DNA of 64,000 bases from Paragorgia papillata (Eukaryota; Cnidaria; Anthozoa; Scleralcyonacea; Coralliidae): positions 206,001 through 270,000 of the forward strand of contig JAWNZC010000473.1 of the NCBI GenBank assembly GCA_035771165.1. Reading direction: 5' to 3'. The notes below the pieces were generated by a model, which did not search any database, was not told where the DNA came from, and saw only the letters and a list, made by a program, of their open reading frames with translations. The first letter of the stretch is position 1; each line of letters starts with the position of its first letter. Shown one piece after another: positions 33,606 to 45,803 of this stretch. The position numbers were made by a program, and so were the translations under genes.

Positions 33606-33804
33606 CAATCTCGTTCCCAGAGCCCACGTTCCCCACCCGGGAAACGAGAGACTCTGGGATAATCCGTTTCACATCGATATTTCATTGGCTGATGAACATG
33701 ATTACTCTTCTTCCGGATCACAAGAATCCTGTGATGGCGTGAACGGATTATCCCAGAGTCTCTCGTTTCCCGGGTGGGGAACGTGGGCTCTGGGAACGAG
33801 ATTG
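33606..33804. mobile_element. 199-bp MITE with 9-bp duplication
   Basis: Ends CAATCTCGTTCCCAGAGCCC and inverse GGGCTCTGGGAACGAGATTG, about 70 bp of inverted repeat. Direct repeat AGGACCACC at 33597-33605 and 33805-33813. A 9-bp duplication suggests a Mutator-like origin. A half copy lies at 51667-51747. Confidence 0.92.
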
Positions 33805-33947
33805 AGGACCACCATGATTAACAATCTTGTTATATAGGTGTTTTTACCCTCTTGAAATAAAGTCGATAATAATAAACTCCAACACCAACCCTAACCCCCA
33901 CGCTAACCCTAATACAAAATTTCTAATTTTAACTCTAAAACAGAGGT

Positions 33948-34140
33948 GTGCAAATCCGATCCGATCCAACTTTTCTACGTTCGGAATGGATTTTGTTCCT
34001 TTTTTCTCGGGTCGGATTTTGTACTTTTTTACCCGCATCAGATTCGCTTTTGTCGTAAAATTAACAACTTCACTAGTTGTATGCACATTGCACAATATAA
34101 GGTTATTGTTGTATAAGATTTTTATTGTATATTAGTTTTC
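33948..34140 (+). mobile_element. half copy of the GGTGTGC hAT-like MITE
   Basis: CAGAGGTGTGCAAATCCGAT then TCGGATTTTGTACTTTTTTA, ACCCGCATCAGATTCGC and CACTAGTTGTATGCAC parallel the inverted right half of 34659-35145. A further related scrap is at 32722-32820. Confidence 0.7.
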
Positions 34141-34658
34141 TTAAATTCATTGGTTTTATTATTTAAGTTCGCGCAACTATTGCCACATATATAAGATAGT
34201 ACACTGCTCTAATCGGGGAAACACTTCTGAAAGACAGGAGTAATAAGCGAAGTAAAAAGGTATAAGCGCACGAGGGAAAATTTTTAAAAAGTTGGTGGGC
34301 TCTTGTGGCGTGAATACCTCCTTAATCATCCCGCATTGTTGTGGACAACTTTTTTCTTTTTACTCTGTTGATCCAACACCAGACAATTTCACTCGTGAAG
34401 GGGAGATGTCCCGGAAAGCCATGCGGCAAAGGGTTAATCCAAAATGGTGGCATTTATAAAGCGCCTTGTAGTTTTACGCGACGGTGCTCTTTCAATTCGG
34501 TGCGCATGCGTGAAATAAGAACAAGCATAAAGGAAAGAAGAATGTTAGATCATATGGAGTTAACGTACCAACCGAAACTGAAGTTATTCATGTCAGCGGC
34601 TGTTGTTGGTTAATATGCATCATTCCAAAAATGGGGGGGGGGGGGGGGACGTTAGCGT

Positions 34659-35145
34659 TAGTGGTGTGCGTCGGATCGGATTGACCCCTTGTAATCCGAG
34701 GGTTTTCCAAAACTGTCAATCCGAATCCGATCCGATCCGAATCAAAAAAATCGTAGTCCGATCCGATCCGAAAACAGCTGCTCAAATCCGATCCGGTCCG
34801 AGAAAATTAAAACACCAGATATATGTTGCAATAATTGCGCAAACTTTCCGAAAAGGAAACCAATGAACAAATAAATTTAAGAAAACTACTATACAATAAT
34901 AATCTTATGTAATAATAGCCTTCATATATTGTGCAACGTGCATACAACTAGTGAATTTGTTAATTTTGTGACAAAAACAATGACAAAAGTGAATCCTATG
35001 CGGGTAAAAAAGTGCAAAATCCGATTCGATCCGATCTGGGAAAAAAGAACAAAATCCGATCCGATCCGAGAAAAAAATAACAAAATCCGATCCGAACGAT
35101 AAAAGTTTAGTCCGATCCGAATCCGATCGGATTCGCACACCTCTA
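34659..35145. mobile_element. hAT-like MITE rich in TCCGATCCGA, 8-bp duplication
   Basis: Ends TAGTGGTGTGCG and inverse CGCACACCTCTA; direct repeat GTTAGCGT on both sides (34651-34658, 35146-35153). Both arms carry many ATCCGATCCGA words in opposite orientation. Confidence 0.92.
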
Positions 35146-35153
35146 GTTAGCGT

Positions 35154-35876
35154 ATATTAGCAAAGCAGTAAACTCGGTTATTGACTAGGGTTGGAGTTTT
35201 TGCTGGGGTTAGGAGACCTAGAAAATCCCAGTTTTCAGTAAAACCAATAGTGGGTCAATGGACGGAATACAAATATCTTTTGTAATTGCGCTAACCTCGT
35301 TAAATAAAGATTATTGTAATGGATGCAACGTACTGTACTGTATTGTTTTATTGAGTTTTTATTAGTGTTTATTACCTCCGTTTGTTTGTCCGATTTTGAT
35401 GCAACTTTGTGGGAAAAGGACTAATCCATAATTTTAATGTAACTTATAATAAACAACTCAAAATAAAAGGAAAAATTGTGTTGAAAATTAGATGAGAATT
35501 TTATAAAAATTTGACCACAAAATCCGCTCTGTGTAAAAAATATGCTGGGTTGCGCCAATACCCTAATACCGGTCTAGAATTATACCGGTCTAATTCTAGA
35601 GTCTCTCAGGGAAAGCCCTCCCGGCCCTTGCATGATTTCTGAAAAACACAAAAACATTCAGACAAAACCGAGTGTTAATATGAAATTTTGGCAAAACGAA
35701 AAATGAATCTGTGTTTAAGAAATCTGAATAAAATCATACAAATATAGCTTAACTTATGTACATATGTACTGTTTTTACACCAGAATATATCTTAAGAAAT
35801 ATTCGGTCAATTTGAAATAAAACGAACTAACTAACTAAAACCTATCAAAAAACATCGGACAAGTTTTCTGGACCCC
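35154..35876 (+). other. unassigned DNA
   Basis: No gene. TTGAAATAAA followed by CGAACTAACTAACTAA at about 35813 resembles the 3' tail of a LINE or SINE (compare 56142-56165). Confidence 0.45.
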
Positions 35877-35986
35877 CCAGGCTTGGACTGACCATTGTGC
35901 CATTTCGCCATAGAACAATGCCCGAGTATTGTCGAACAATGGCTTCCCATTGTTCCGAGTCAAAATGGCCAGTCCAAGTCTGGGAC
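35877..35986. repeat. short inverted repeat
   Basis: CCAGGCTTGGACTG ... CATTGTGCCATTT on the left against AAAATGGCCAGTCCAAGTCTGG on the right; centre has inverted GAACAATG/CATTGTTC. Probably a small MITE. Confidence 0.7.
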
Positions 35987-36087
35987 ACCTCGACCCTTGT
36001 CTCTGTTCACGGTTGGGATTCATGTCCTTATTCTTGGCTGGTCTACGTGCTTGTTGTGTCACAAGTGTGAATAGGCACACTTCTAAC

Positions 36088-36572
36088 CATAGTCAAATGA
36101 GATGTGATCTGGAAACTCGCCCATGCACAGTTTTTGTTTATCTTTTTGTTCACGTTTATTCAAACTTATACCCGGTGAGGACAATCTATGTTTGGCATAA
36201 TCATGAAGCGATCGTGCAATAGCACGTTTGGGTTCAATGCAACCGTGGATGCTGTTCAGATCAGTAGTAAGCGAAACTGAAGATTTTAATGTAAAAAAGT
36301 ATATGATAAAATATAGAGTAGACTGTTCAAGTATGCCATCCTGTGTACAGGACACTGTGTATGTAAATTATGCCTACTTTGATGTCATATTCATTACAAT
36401 TTTGAAAATACCAACCTACAATATAACAATACACAAAAGCTCAAATCAAAAAAATATTTTGACATTCAACTATTCACTTAGCACAGAATCCATATCAGTA
36501 ATATCATATTTGGTGTTATAGACACTTATAAGGTAAAGTTTGCCGAGTTTCCACACCATATCTCGATTGACT
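36088..36572. mobile_element. CATAGTCAA MITE, diverged copy
   Basis: Left CATAGTCAAATGAGATGTGA and TGGAAACTCG; right GAGTTTCCACACCATATCTC and GATTGAC. Same terminal design as 22602-22898 but longer, with no target duplication left. Confidence 0.65.
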
Positions 36573-36589
36573 GCTGTAAAGCCTGGGGC

Positions 36590-37220
36590 ACACTTGAGCG
36601 ACACAACAACATAAAATAGGAACTTATATGTCGTTTACAATGTTTCGGTGAGAACTGTATATCCAACATAACAAGAACATGACAACTTTGACGAAACGAT
36701 ATAACGACATAGACATAAAGACTTTTATGTCGACAAAACGACATAAACATATTAAGGACTTTTATGTCGACAAAACGACAAACATGCATATTAAGGACTT
36801 TTATGTCGACGGCAAAACGATATAACCATAAGGTTTTTATGTTGTTTAATGCTCAATGTGAACTAAATATCCAATAAAAATACGATAAATAGACATGACT
36901 TTTATGCCGTTTAAAATGTTTCAATGTGAACTATCCAACATGATAGGATCATGTTAACTTTGACAAAACAAAATAAACATATAGAGGGACTTTTATGTCG
37001 ACAAAGCAACATAAACATATTAAGAACTTTTATCTCGCCAAAGTGACATACCCTAAGGATTTTTATGTCGTTCAAAATGCTTCAACGTGAACTATCCAAC
37101 ATAATAGGAACATATTAACTTGGGATAAAACGATATAAACAAATAAGGACATACAGAGAAGATTATTGTAATATTTTCTTTTGTCGTGATGTGTCTACAT
37201 CGTTATGTCGCTAGAGTAGT
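36590..37220. repeat. inverted-repeat element filled with ACTTTTATGTCG units
   Basis: GGGCACACTTGAGCGACA at left is mirrored by GTCGCTAGAGTAGTGTGC at right. Between them ACTTTTATGTCGACAAAACG and CATAAACATATTAAGG recur six or more times with variation, as does TTTCAACGTGAACTATCCAA. Looks like a MITE whose interior amplified in tandem. Confidence 0.7.
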
Positions 37221-37660
37221 GTGCAATGCATATTTACGTGTCCAATGCACTCTCAGTTTGGCATAGAGGCAGAACTGAACTGCATGATCATATCAAGTCA
37301 AAGCCATTACGAATCGTCTTCGCTGTCAGACGAGTTCCCAAGGAAAAAGATTCGTTTTTCAACTTCTTCAATGCCTCGCGTTTCAGCAAGTTGGGTGATG
37401 GCTTCTTCGTCGTTTCCCCGAAGGATCTGATCGTCCTCGTCGGTCCAGACTATAAATTAAATCTCGTCAAGTTTTTACAATGTGGCCGATAATTAAAGTG
37501 CCTAGCTCTAACCCCCAAATTTCATTTGACTGAAAACTCTTCTAACATTATGTAGAATGAATAGAAATCGGAATAGAAATCGGTGTTTTTGCACAAGGGT
37601 TTTTGTACATTCAAATAAGCGTGTGATGACGTGAAGTAAAGGAAGGAGAATCGTGAAAAT
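37221..37660 (+). other. unassigned DNA
   Basis: Two overlapping frames (37221-37492) have no recognised domain. AAAGTGCCTAGCTCTAACCC at about 37495 resembles the terminus of the THAP transposon and may be a solo end. Confidence 0.4.
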
Positions 37661-37760
37661 CTTTAAATGCCTATGACACGAAAATTAAGTCTCTGTCTTT
37701 TTTGAAAGAACACTTGAAAAGACAAAGTAACATCTTTTGGTGTTTTTGTACAAACTGGAC
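37661..37760. mobile_element. half copy of the TTAA element seen at 1069
   Basis: TTTAAATGCCTATGACACG, AAAATTAAGTCTCTGTC, TTTGAAAGAACACTTG and GACAAAGTAACATCTTTTGG follow the right arm of 1069-1531 in order. Confidence 0.65.
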
Positions 37761-37877
37761 AACTGCTTTCCGTTGATAGGGATTAAGATATTTTATTTCA
37801 AGCGTATCACTGCACACTTTCTTAATAAACGCCAACTTTATATCCGCCATCAAAATACCTAGGTACGACATGCCAAG

Positions 37878-38527
37878 GTCTCTCTCCTCCGCAGAGGTTA
37901 AAATTTCGGAGATTGGAAGTTTCGGGGGTTGTCGGAGATGCTCGGAGGTGTCAGCTGGACATAAGTAGTGCGGGCGAAACTAGTCCAACGGAAAATTACA
38001 TTTAACCTCTGCTAGATTTCTGTCGGTTTCTTGCACAAGATGTCGCGGTTTCTTGCATGACTTGCTAATTCACGGATAACTAAGCCACCCACGTCTATAT
38101 TAGTAACATATTTGTTGGTAAGTGATTATGACATGTTTATAATGTCTTTCTTGTAAAAAAGACAAAATATTCTCAGTTTTTTGCCGTTTAATATATCAGA
38201 GGAAGACTGACGAACCAGAGGATAACATACTTATATCGGCCGACGTGCAGCTCACATTAAAACAACGAACTTTCCTAGTTTGTCCACAAATTCAATTAAC
38301 TGTGGTCGTGTAACCTTCTGCTATATTCGACATGTGTTCTACAACCCACAGTTCCAAAAGTTATTGACACCCCCCTGATGCCGCCATATTGACACAGAAA
38401 TCTGGCAGGTTCTTTTTTCGCTTTCTCTTTCGCTATCCGCCCGCACTCCTTATGTCCAGCTGACGCATCTCCGACGATCCCCAACATAGCTGATCTCCGA
38501 AAGAACCTCTGCGGAGGAGAGAGGAGA
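37878..38527. mobile_element. foldback element with CCTCCGCAGAGGTT ends
   Basis: Left TCTCTCCTCCGCAGAGGTT, TTTCGGAGA, TCGGAGATGC, GTCAGCTGGACATAAG and GCGGGCG are mirrored by CGCCCGCA, CTTATGTCCAGCTGACG, ATCTCCGACGA, CTCCGAAAGAACCTCTGCGG at right. No coding. Confidence 0.82.
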
Positions 38528-38694
38528 GAACCTCTGGTCGAACTGGCCGTTTCTTTGATCGCTCCGAGCCAATGAAGTCGCTAGGGTCAGATCTTGACCC
38601 CATTTTCTGATTGGCTAAGAAATGTTAGGGGGTTTTAGATTACTAAAACATGAAAGTGAGATTGGTGGCGTCTTCGACCAGAGGTTCTCTCGCC
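38526..38694. mobile_element. small MITE with AGAACCTCTGGTCGAA ends
   Basis: GAGAACCTCTGGTCGAA and inverse TTCGACCAGAGGTTCTC flank a centre with CCAATGAAG and, inverted, TGATTGGCTAAG around GGGTCAGATCTTGACCCC, itself a palindrome. Confidence 0.75.
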
Positions 38695-38707
38695 GCTTTC
38701 AGCATTC

Positions 38708-38728
38708 GGGGGGGGGGGGGGGGGGGGG
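38708..38728 (+). repeat. poly-G run
   Basis: About 20 consecutive G; another run is at 34634-34648. Confidence 0.9.
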
Positions 38729-39354
38729 CGTAGAACCTGGGACCAAGTAGTTTTCCTCATGAATTATCACTGATTCTTGAAAGTTTATAAAGAAAGTAAA
38801 CTTACAATTTTCAGCGTTCCCATGTTCGAAGTAGTGCATAGCGTCTTCTAAGGATCCATTTGTAGAATGTAAACAATAAAAGATTTGCGCTAAAGTAGCG
38901 CTTTGATGACACCGCAGATGATGCTAGAAATATAAATCAACATGATCAGCAGATGAAATAAATTACGCCACATCGACAAATTTTATATTATTATGCATTT
39001 TCCAATGTATCTCGATTGTGATTGGTCGTTGGCATACGATGGACAATTTGTAACGTCACACCTACATATAATTAACAATTATTGTACGAAGTTGCGCATT
39101 ATCGAGATTTATCAACTACATTCCAAGCAATCATTTGTGCGAATTTCACAAAGAAATAGTAGAACGCAGTAGAGACAGTGGTTCACAACATTTAACGATT
39201 TACACTCGATATATCCCATAAACGTTTGCCCAGGATTGTAGAATAATTTGTATGTATAACTAGTATGTTGTAAGAAAATTATTATGTTTAGAGATTCGCT
39301 TCTTACTCACACCCTTAAAGGGGTCAACGCGATCAAACTGTGCGAAGCCTGGTG

Positions 39355-40044
39355 CAGTGCTTTTGCAGGAAATTTTTTGTAAACGTTGTTCGCAGGAAAT
39401 TTTTTGTATCTTGCAGGAAATATTTGTCAGTTTTTTTAATCCAAGTCAAAGTTTAAAGATAAATTTCCTATTCTTCAAAAAATCGAAAAGCGTCACGGTC
39501 ACACAATCACACAATTTTGATGGGCATCACTTCTGATCGAATATCAAGTTTCATGTTCGATGACTCATCTTTCTATATTCTTGCCAAACCCAGCGGCGAT
39601 TTGTAAACAATTCGAAAGTGTTTTAACCTTAACCTGTCTAAGTTTCGTATATCCTTGCGCAAATGACGCAACGATTTGTTCTAGAAAACAATGAAATATT
39701 TATCATTTCAGTATAGTGTTGCTGTTGCAGACTGCAGCTGTCATTGTGCATTTGCAAGAATGCAAGCTGCTTTTATCTCATTCAACTGTTTCAGCATTTC
39801 GATTTTTGACGCTAGTACTTGTATTATGTAGTATTCAATTGAAAAAGTTCGCTAATTTCAAAGTATGTATAGATACCACATTCAGATAAATTATGGTTTT
39901 GAGATACAAACTTGCAAGTCTGGTGGTATCACAACTTATAAAATTGAAAATTTCTATCAGGCAGGAAATCGTTAATTTAGTTTAGCAGGAAATATTTATT
40001 TTGGGATTTTGCTGCCAGGAACAAAAATGCTTTATCTAGGACTG
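39355..40044. mobile_element. hAT-like element with 8-bp duplication GCCTGGTG
   Basis: Starts CAGTGCTTTTGCAGGAAATT and ends GCTTTATCTAGGACTG; direct repeat GCCTGGTG at 39347-39354 and 40045-40052. Terminal inverted repeats are short and imperfect. GCAGGAAAT words recur near both ends, as expected of subterminal transposase sites. Confidence 0.85.
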
Positions 40045-41736
40045 GCCTGGTGTAGCATTAACGACTTCAGCGACAATCTTGAAATTGATTCGGAAGCGAG
40101 CGAAAACAAAATATTCAAATAATCTGTATTGTTATATGGCACAAGTTACTTCCGCTGAAATCGTGCGTTCTCATTGGCTGAGACGCGTCACGTGCCGGTC
40201 GGTTACGGGTTTTTTCCCAGCCATTTTGTTTACAAAAGCTACAACGAAAGAAAACCGCAAAAATGTTATGAATTCAACCTAAGCACTAAACGACGATGAG
40301 CAATCAATGGAACTGTGAGTTTTAAGTTTCCAATGTTTGTTTTATATAACAAGAGCAATAACGTTCAAAATGAAGAGTCTATGTCCCGCACGAGGTCACG
40401 CTATACGTATATACAAGGGTAATTAAAGGTATATGTTGTTTCAAAAGCCATATAATAAACTTTTTATTAAAGTGCCCCTAACCCCAAAAGCTCATCGAAT
40501 TTACTCTTTATTTGTAGTGTTTTAGTGAAAAAAAATTTCAATTTGGATAAATTGGCAGGTTTTTATGGCGTGTTGAATTTGGCTTTTGGTGGCCCAGTGC
40601 CGTCGAAATACATTGTCGAATTATTAAAATAAATACACTTTTAATAAATATCTGTAAATGCTTAGTATTTATCACTTGCTTCACCGTTGTACCAAATTCG
40701 CAAGAAACTGGATTGCCGTTGTCTGGCCGGGCCGCCTTGTTTTCGTGAGTTTTCGGTGGATTCAATTCAGCGTTTTGAAAAACATTTAGGCTTTGTTTAG
40801 TCGAGAATTCTTGTTTGAAAAAACACGACCCATCATTACATATTCTTCCGACGTTTTTACGGGTGTTTCGCCAGCTTTCCTCACATTTTCATTCATTTTG
40901 AAGTTGTTTTTAACAGCTGGCAATTCTGGTATCACTTATTTATTAATATAATTTGAGCCTATAAACAAATGCCCGCGAGATAGCCTGCCGCCCGCCTTGT
41001 TTCCACCAATCAGAATACCTAAAACATCCAATGTTATCTCGACTAATCAGATGTGGTGATAGCTCAGCCTGTGCCAGGGCCATTTGTTCTTGGCCGCCAT
41101 CTTGGCACAGCCCCCACAAATGGCCCTGGGGACGAGGTTGCTCGTGCGCAATACAGTTTATTTCACACTTAGTCCTCCTCGGATCTTTTCAACAACAGCA
41201 CAGGGTCCGACATTCTTAGATCATCGACACATCGTAGCATAAACACTTGGGGAAGGCTGACACAGTGCAGCGATTATAGAAATATAGAAACGGGAAGATT
41301 AATGCGGTTACCGAACTGACGAACTTACGGCCGTGATTGAATTTAAGTCGGTCAATCTGTATATTTCGTTTTCTGCTTTGAATCAGACTAGGTTCTGTCA
41401 AATATCGAAACTATGTTTTAAACTTTAATCATTTGAGAGACTGAAAGACGGAGAATGTCAACGACAATGCATCTTTCAGACGATAAACATCAGTATGAAT
41501 ACATTTTCCACGCCAGTTAAGTTTTCTTTCTAACCTTTTGCTCAAAACTCAAAAGACTAAATAATACCGGGCCTTGTGCTGGTTGTTGAAAAGATTCGAC
41601 AAACACTAAGTTCAAAACAAACTGTATTTCGCACGAGTTATGTCAATGTCGGAGCTATAGCCATCGAACCTAAACATCCGGTGTCGGAACTATAGCCACG
41701 GCGTAAACTTTATTCGGGGATATGGTGTGATAGAGG

Positions 41737-41931
41737 ATGCAGAAATCAATGTCGATGAAAATCCACATGAATATTCAAGCCGAGAGGAAGGTATTAAACT
41801 CCGGCTTAGCATATGCCGAAGAATCTTTGGCCGACGAAGCTAGACTGGTTGGAAAATTACAACAGAGAAGAACAGGAACGGCTAGAGGTCGAGGAAAAGC
41901 TAACGAAAAGACTAATGATTCCGTGGAATGA
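41737..41931 (+). pseudogene. Glu-rich transposon protein fragment
   Basis: The reading ERKVLNSGLAYAEE...EKLTKRLNDSVE is shared with the inverted segment 8285-8460 of copy A; the two differ by small indels, so each is frameshifted. Helical and charged (REEQERLEVEEKL in copy A). Function unknown; it lies convergent to the THAP frame. Confidence 0.5.
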
Positions 41932-42220
41932 TCCCGAGATGATCAGGCCTTAATTTTTGATAGTTCGGTTGTTTGGCCAGGAATAACACACAATATCCTC
42001 TCTCGAATTCCTCAGGCTTGAAATTATCTGAGCAAAGTGTTGAAGTTTTCGAAGGTTCGAAGACACGTTTTGCCTTCACAAAATCTGAATCAACCCAAAT
42101 TTTTTCTTCGCTTCTTAGCGTCAGACCGGTCATCGTTGAACTATGGAATGGTGTGAGACTCACGCCATCCTTGAGACTAGCCTTATTCGTACAATTGGCA
42201 GCAACACAACTAAATACCAT
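41912..42220 (-). pseudogene. THAP zinc-finger protein fragment (transposon copy B)
   Basis: From ATG at 42220 the frame reads MVFSCVAANCTNKASLKDGV then, after a short locally shifted stretch, IWVDSDFVKAKRVFEPSKTS and LCSDNFKPEEFERGYC, ending near 41912. The CxxxxC pair is intact, but the terminal C-x2-H is C-x2-N. Compared with copy A the frame is open, yet a local frame slip between GVSLT and RSEEK has altered about 15 residues. Confidence 0.78.
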
Positions 42221-42568
42221 CTTTTCACAAGCTTTTAAACGATACAGCAAACGCAAATATATGTAGATATCGAAATTTTTTGCATGAAGCCTTGAAGGCG
42301 CTAGTCTGCGAGTACCTTGCGTGACGTCACAAAATACACTCGTTCCAGCCTCCTCGAAACGAATTATATTTATTTTAATAACTTTGCCATACACATTACA
42401 AACATAAATATTCACGGAAGTGTGCCAGCTACGATCGCAGTTTTGCCAATTTCAAACAGCCATAAAAATAGGAGTTTTTTAAGAAATTAAATTTTGTTTT
42501 CGCAGAAACACTAGAAATTATACCACAATTTGATATAGCTAAAAAAGGTTTTTGGGGTTAGAGGCACT

Positions 42569-43490
42569 ACCTCGGTCGTTTTGTACAAGCCTTGCTCTAC
42601 GAGTTCGGTGTGTACTGTTCAAGACCGAGGTATGATATTTTGTCCAGGTCTGAGAGCACACTCGGTTAAAAAGAAGTTAATAATCTTAGGTTTTGTTTGG
42701 CCAATAGTTGTGTTAGAACGCTAGAAATCAAGTCATAGACGTTGGTAAGTTATTTTGTTTGTCCGACGAATTTTCACACCAAACAGTAAATACGAGTTTC
42801 TTAGGTTTTTAGGTTTAGCTTTTCTAAGGTAAACAAGCTGATTCAGGTCGTTGGGATTCAGAAGCCCCAATGGCCGCTAGCTTACCAACTACAAGAAACT
42901 AAAATAAACCAGATAGAATCAAACAACGTAACTATTCTAAGTAAATGGTTAGAGAATGGTCACGTATGGGAGAATTAAAAAATTAAAAAATGGTTGCAAC
43001 CACGAAGAAGTTTCAATTTTAACTATGAATGTGTTGTGTTTTTTTGCGTCTAGCACGTTTACCGGAGAATTTACTCTATATAGACTACAGTAGTCACTCT
43101 ATTGAATTCATTAGTGACTCTTTTGAATTCATTAGTGACTCTATCAGTAGAGAGTTCACTGCTCGCGCTATAACAAAAGAAAACAAAAGATCTTTGCAGT
43201 GGACTCTATATAGACACTATGGAATATACAGCGCTGAAATTCCAGATCGGGGTTGGCTGAGTGGGTGCAAACAATCTCTAATATCAAATAAAAGATTTAA
43301 TGTGAAAAATAGGTCTGTGACTACCATTATGGTCTTTCTCGTCTCTTCGTCGCTTTGCTATAGACATTAGTAACATGAAGCCGCCAAATAATGACTGTAG
43401 TGTCGTCCGCAAATGTTTCTCTGACTTCTTCTGAGGGGCATCTCTTGGTTTCGTAAGTTTGTTATGACATGCTGCTTCTTGTTGTAGTTT
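42569..43490 (+). other. unassigned DNA
   Basis: No gene recognised. GAATTCATTAGTGACTCT is duplicated in tandem at about 43105-43142. Confidence 0.4.
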
Positions 43491-43491
43491 T

Positions 43492-43630
43492 TTTAAAGGC
43501 CGTTTTCCATTACGTGCGCTTTGCCTGGGTGGGCAGAGCGGGCTTTGAAAGTAGGAAATTTTCAACTGAACTGAACAGTGCACGCTTGGCCCGCGGGGCC
43601 AAAGCGGACGTAACGGAAAACAGCCTTGAG
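43492..43630. mobile_element. weak inverted-repeat element
   Basis: AAAGGCCGTTTTCCATTACG at left against CGTAACGGAAAACAGCCTT at right, GC-richer centre. Looks like a small MITE; target duplication not clear. Confidence 0.55.
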
Positions 43631-43851
43631 CAGAGCAGCCTTCGGGGCCTCACGGACCGACTTGTTTACCCCCTCGAAACGCGCTCATATATTTTCGGGA
43701 TCGTACACAAATTCATTGAAAAACAACAACAAAAAACCCCAAATAAAAGTAACTTATACTCGACAATTACTAGCTATAAGGATTCCCACGGATTGTCTGA
43801 ATGTTTTGTTCTCGCTCGAAATGTTGAGAACCAATTTCAAGAATTTCACTA

Positions 43852-44395
43852 AAGGCCTGTTTACACAGCCAAAATTTAAGCGGGATCTGAGCCACATCTG
43901 ACTTTAAGCGGGCTTAAAATGTCCGTGTAAACATATCGGCGTAAATTAATCGCGATTAGTTTGCAGCACCTCAAGGCGGTGGATTAAACTGAGCACGATC
44001 TGTTAATCGCGCTTAACCTGGCTGTGTAAACGCAACGGGATTGAAAAACGCTTGCTATTAATACGTTGTTATTAATACGATAAAATGCATTTTTTTGCCC
44101 TGCTGTAGAAGCTTCCATCTCGCTATTCTTTGTTTCCTTTCTTTCTTTTGCTATTACTCTTTCTCGTGTACCGATATCTTCCGTAGTTCCGTTCCGTTGT
44201 TCTTTGACGCACGTTACCAATACGAAGCTTCCAAAACCAAAACTATAGCTCGTCCGCCATGTTGAATAATGGTGTACGCGTTTTCGTAAGGGATTATTCT
44301 ATAAGCTTAAATGACCGTGTAAACGCACCAAGGTGGCGCATTTTAAGCACGCTTAACTTAAGCGTGCTTAAATTTTGGTCGTGTAAACACGGCTT
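43852..44395. mobile_element. AAGGCCTGTTTACAC MITE
   Basis: Left AAGGCCTGTTTACACAGCCA, then AAATTTAAGC; right, inverted, AAGCCGTGTTTACACGACCA then AAATTTAAGCACGC. TA on each side. Internal copies of GTGTAAAC-type words suggest an older nested relative. Confidence 0.78.
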
Positions 44396-44659
44396 TAGTC
44401 GTTCATTCTACCCCACGACCCACAGTCTGACCCCATTGACAGTACCCGTATCATTTTCTAACAAAAGTCGTTAGTTTTAGTCATCTTGTACTTACCACGC
44501 TTTTCAAGACAGATATCTCTTCAGGCGATAAATTCTCAATAACTAGAGAGAGAGAGAGAGAAATTAAAGTAGAGTAATTGTCAAATATTTGTTAATGTCC
44601 TCAACTACCAAATACTGCTAAGATTGATACTGACACAGTAAATAAGGCAATGTTTTTTG

Positions 44660-44965
44660 TGGGGTTATGGAAGTGTGGGGCAACTGCTCTATATATTTTT
44701 GTTTATCTGCGATGAGCTGGGTCCTGAGCGATTCCAAGGGCAGATACTCGTAATTGAAAGCTGGATCTTGAGGAGGCGATTAAGACAAATGCTGATTTTT
44801 AGCTGGGTCCTAATCTGCTCAAGACATATACTTTCACCGCGCGGATTTGAGCTGGATCCTGAAAGGCGACTAGAACATATACTCAATGGAGTTGGATCCC
44901 AGTCTGCCCTGCAGGACATATACTCCGAGTTGGACCCTTGATCTGGCTCAGGACATATACTCGTA
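44660..44965 (+). repeat. degenerate ~40-50 bp tandem repeat
   Basis: Six units built on GAGCTGGATCCTGA followed by CTCAGGACATATACTC. Open frames across it are artefacts of the array. Confidence 0.82.
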
Positions 44966-45803
44966 TGCAGAAATCAGAGCCAAATTCCGTAAAGAAAACG
45001 TGAGGTCTATGGTAAAATTGCGACCTCATATACTAGAGCAATTGCCTCAGACACTTCGTTTTTATTTCATAATTCAATTTAATTCATTAACATTTTGTAT
45101 ATATTGATACAACATTTCGTCTAACATTTTTGCTTTCGTCACATCTCTAATTGTTCATAACTATAAATGTCAAGGAGCAGCAGTTCTGGTAAGCACGGTC
45201 GTGAAAGATTGCAAAAGTTCCATGTCACCGGTGATTGCATGCATATCGTTAGGTTGCAGAATAGTTTAAATCGTCCAATATATAGGTATAACATCCTATT
45301 TATTAAGCTAAGAGACCATATATAATAATTACAGTAACCAGATTAAAATCTCACATAACACAATATCATTAAAAGTAGCCCAACAATTGGTGAAAAAGGC
45401 TATTGCCTATGGGTTTTTTTTGGGGGGGGGGGTTTCAGTCTTTACTGCTTGCGATCCAAGTAGGAATGATATTGAATATGAATTTTACAAGGGTTTATGC
45501 CAATATATTTTACTATAGCACCATTGTTATTTGTGAATGAATCAAACAGTCACAGAGTATCTGAACAATAATTAACGATACTGGGCGTAGTAGCCCACGG
45601 GTTTGGCAAGCAATAATGAAAGTCTGTGATAGAGTCTTTCTTTGTTTAGACAGTTGTCCCGTTTAGGGCTATATTGTCGTGTAGACAAAGAACTGTTTTT
45701 TATGACGAGTAGCTCATACCCTTAGGACTAGTGCGGCCAGTATCGTCCATTAACTCTAATTTTTAGTGCTAAAAATTGTCATGATGATAATGAGTCATTC
45801 AAT
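44966..45803 (+). other. unassigned DNA
   Basis: AT-rich, with a poly-T/poly-G run at about 45414-45432. No gene or repeat end recognised. Confidence 0.4.

Larger units (their letters stand above)
40471..42568 (-). mobile_element. THAP-domain DNA transposon, copy B (both ends present)
   Basis: Ends AGTGCCCCTAACCCCAAAAG and, inverted, AGTGCCTCTAACCCCAAAAA match at about 18 of 20 positions. It carries the THAP frame on the minus strand and a convergent Glu-rich frame on plus. No clear target duplication (flanks TTATTAA and ACCTCGG). No catalytic core is visible, so it was probably moved by a larger relative. Confidence 0.82.

Noticed and set aside
34341..34613. 90-codon plus-strand gene
   Set aside because: Not similar to any family I know and not supported by splice sites.
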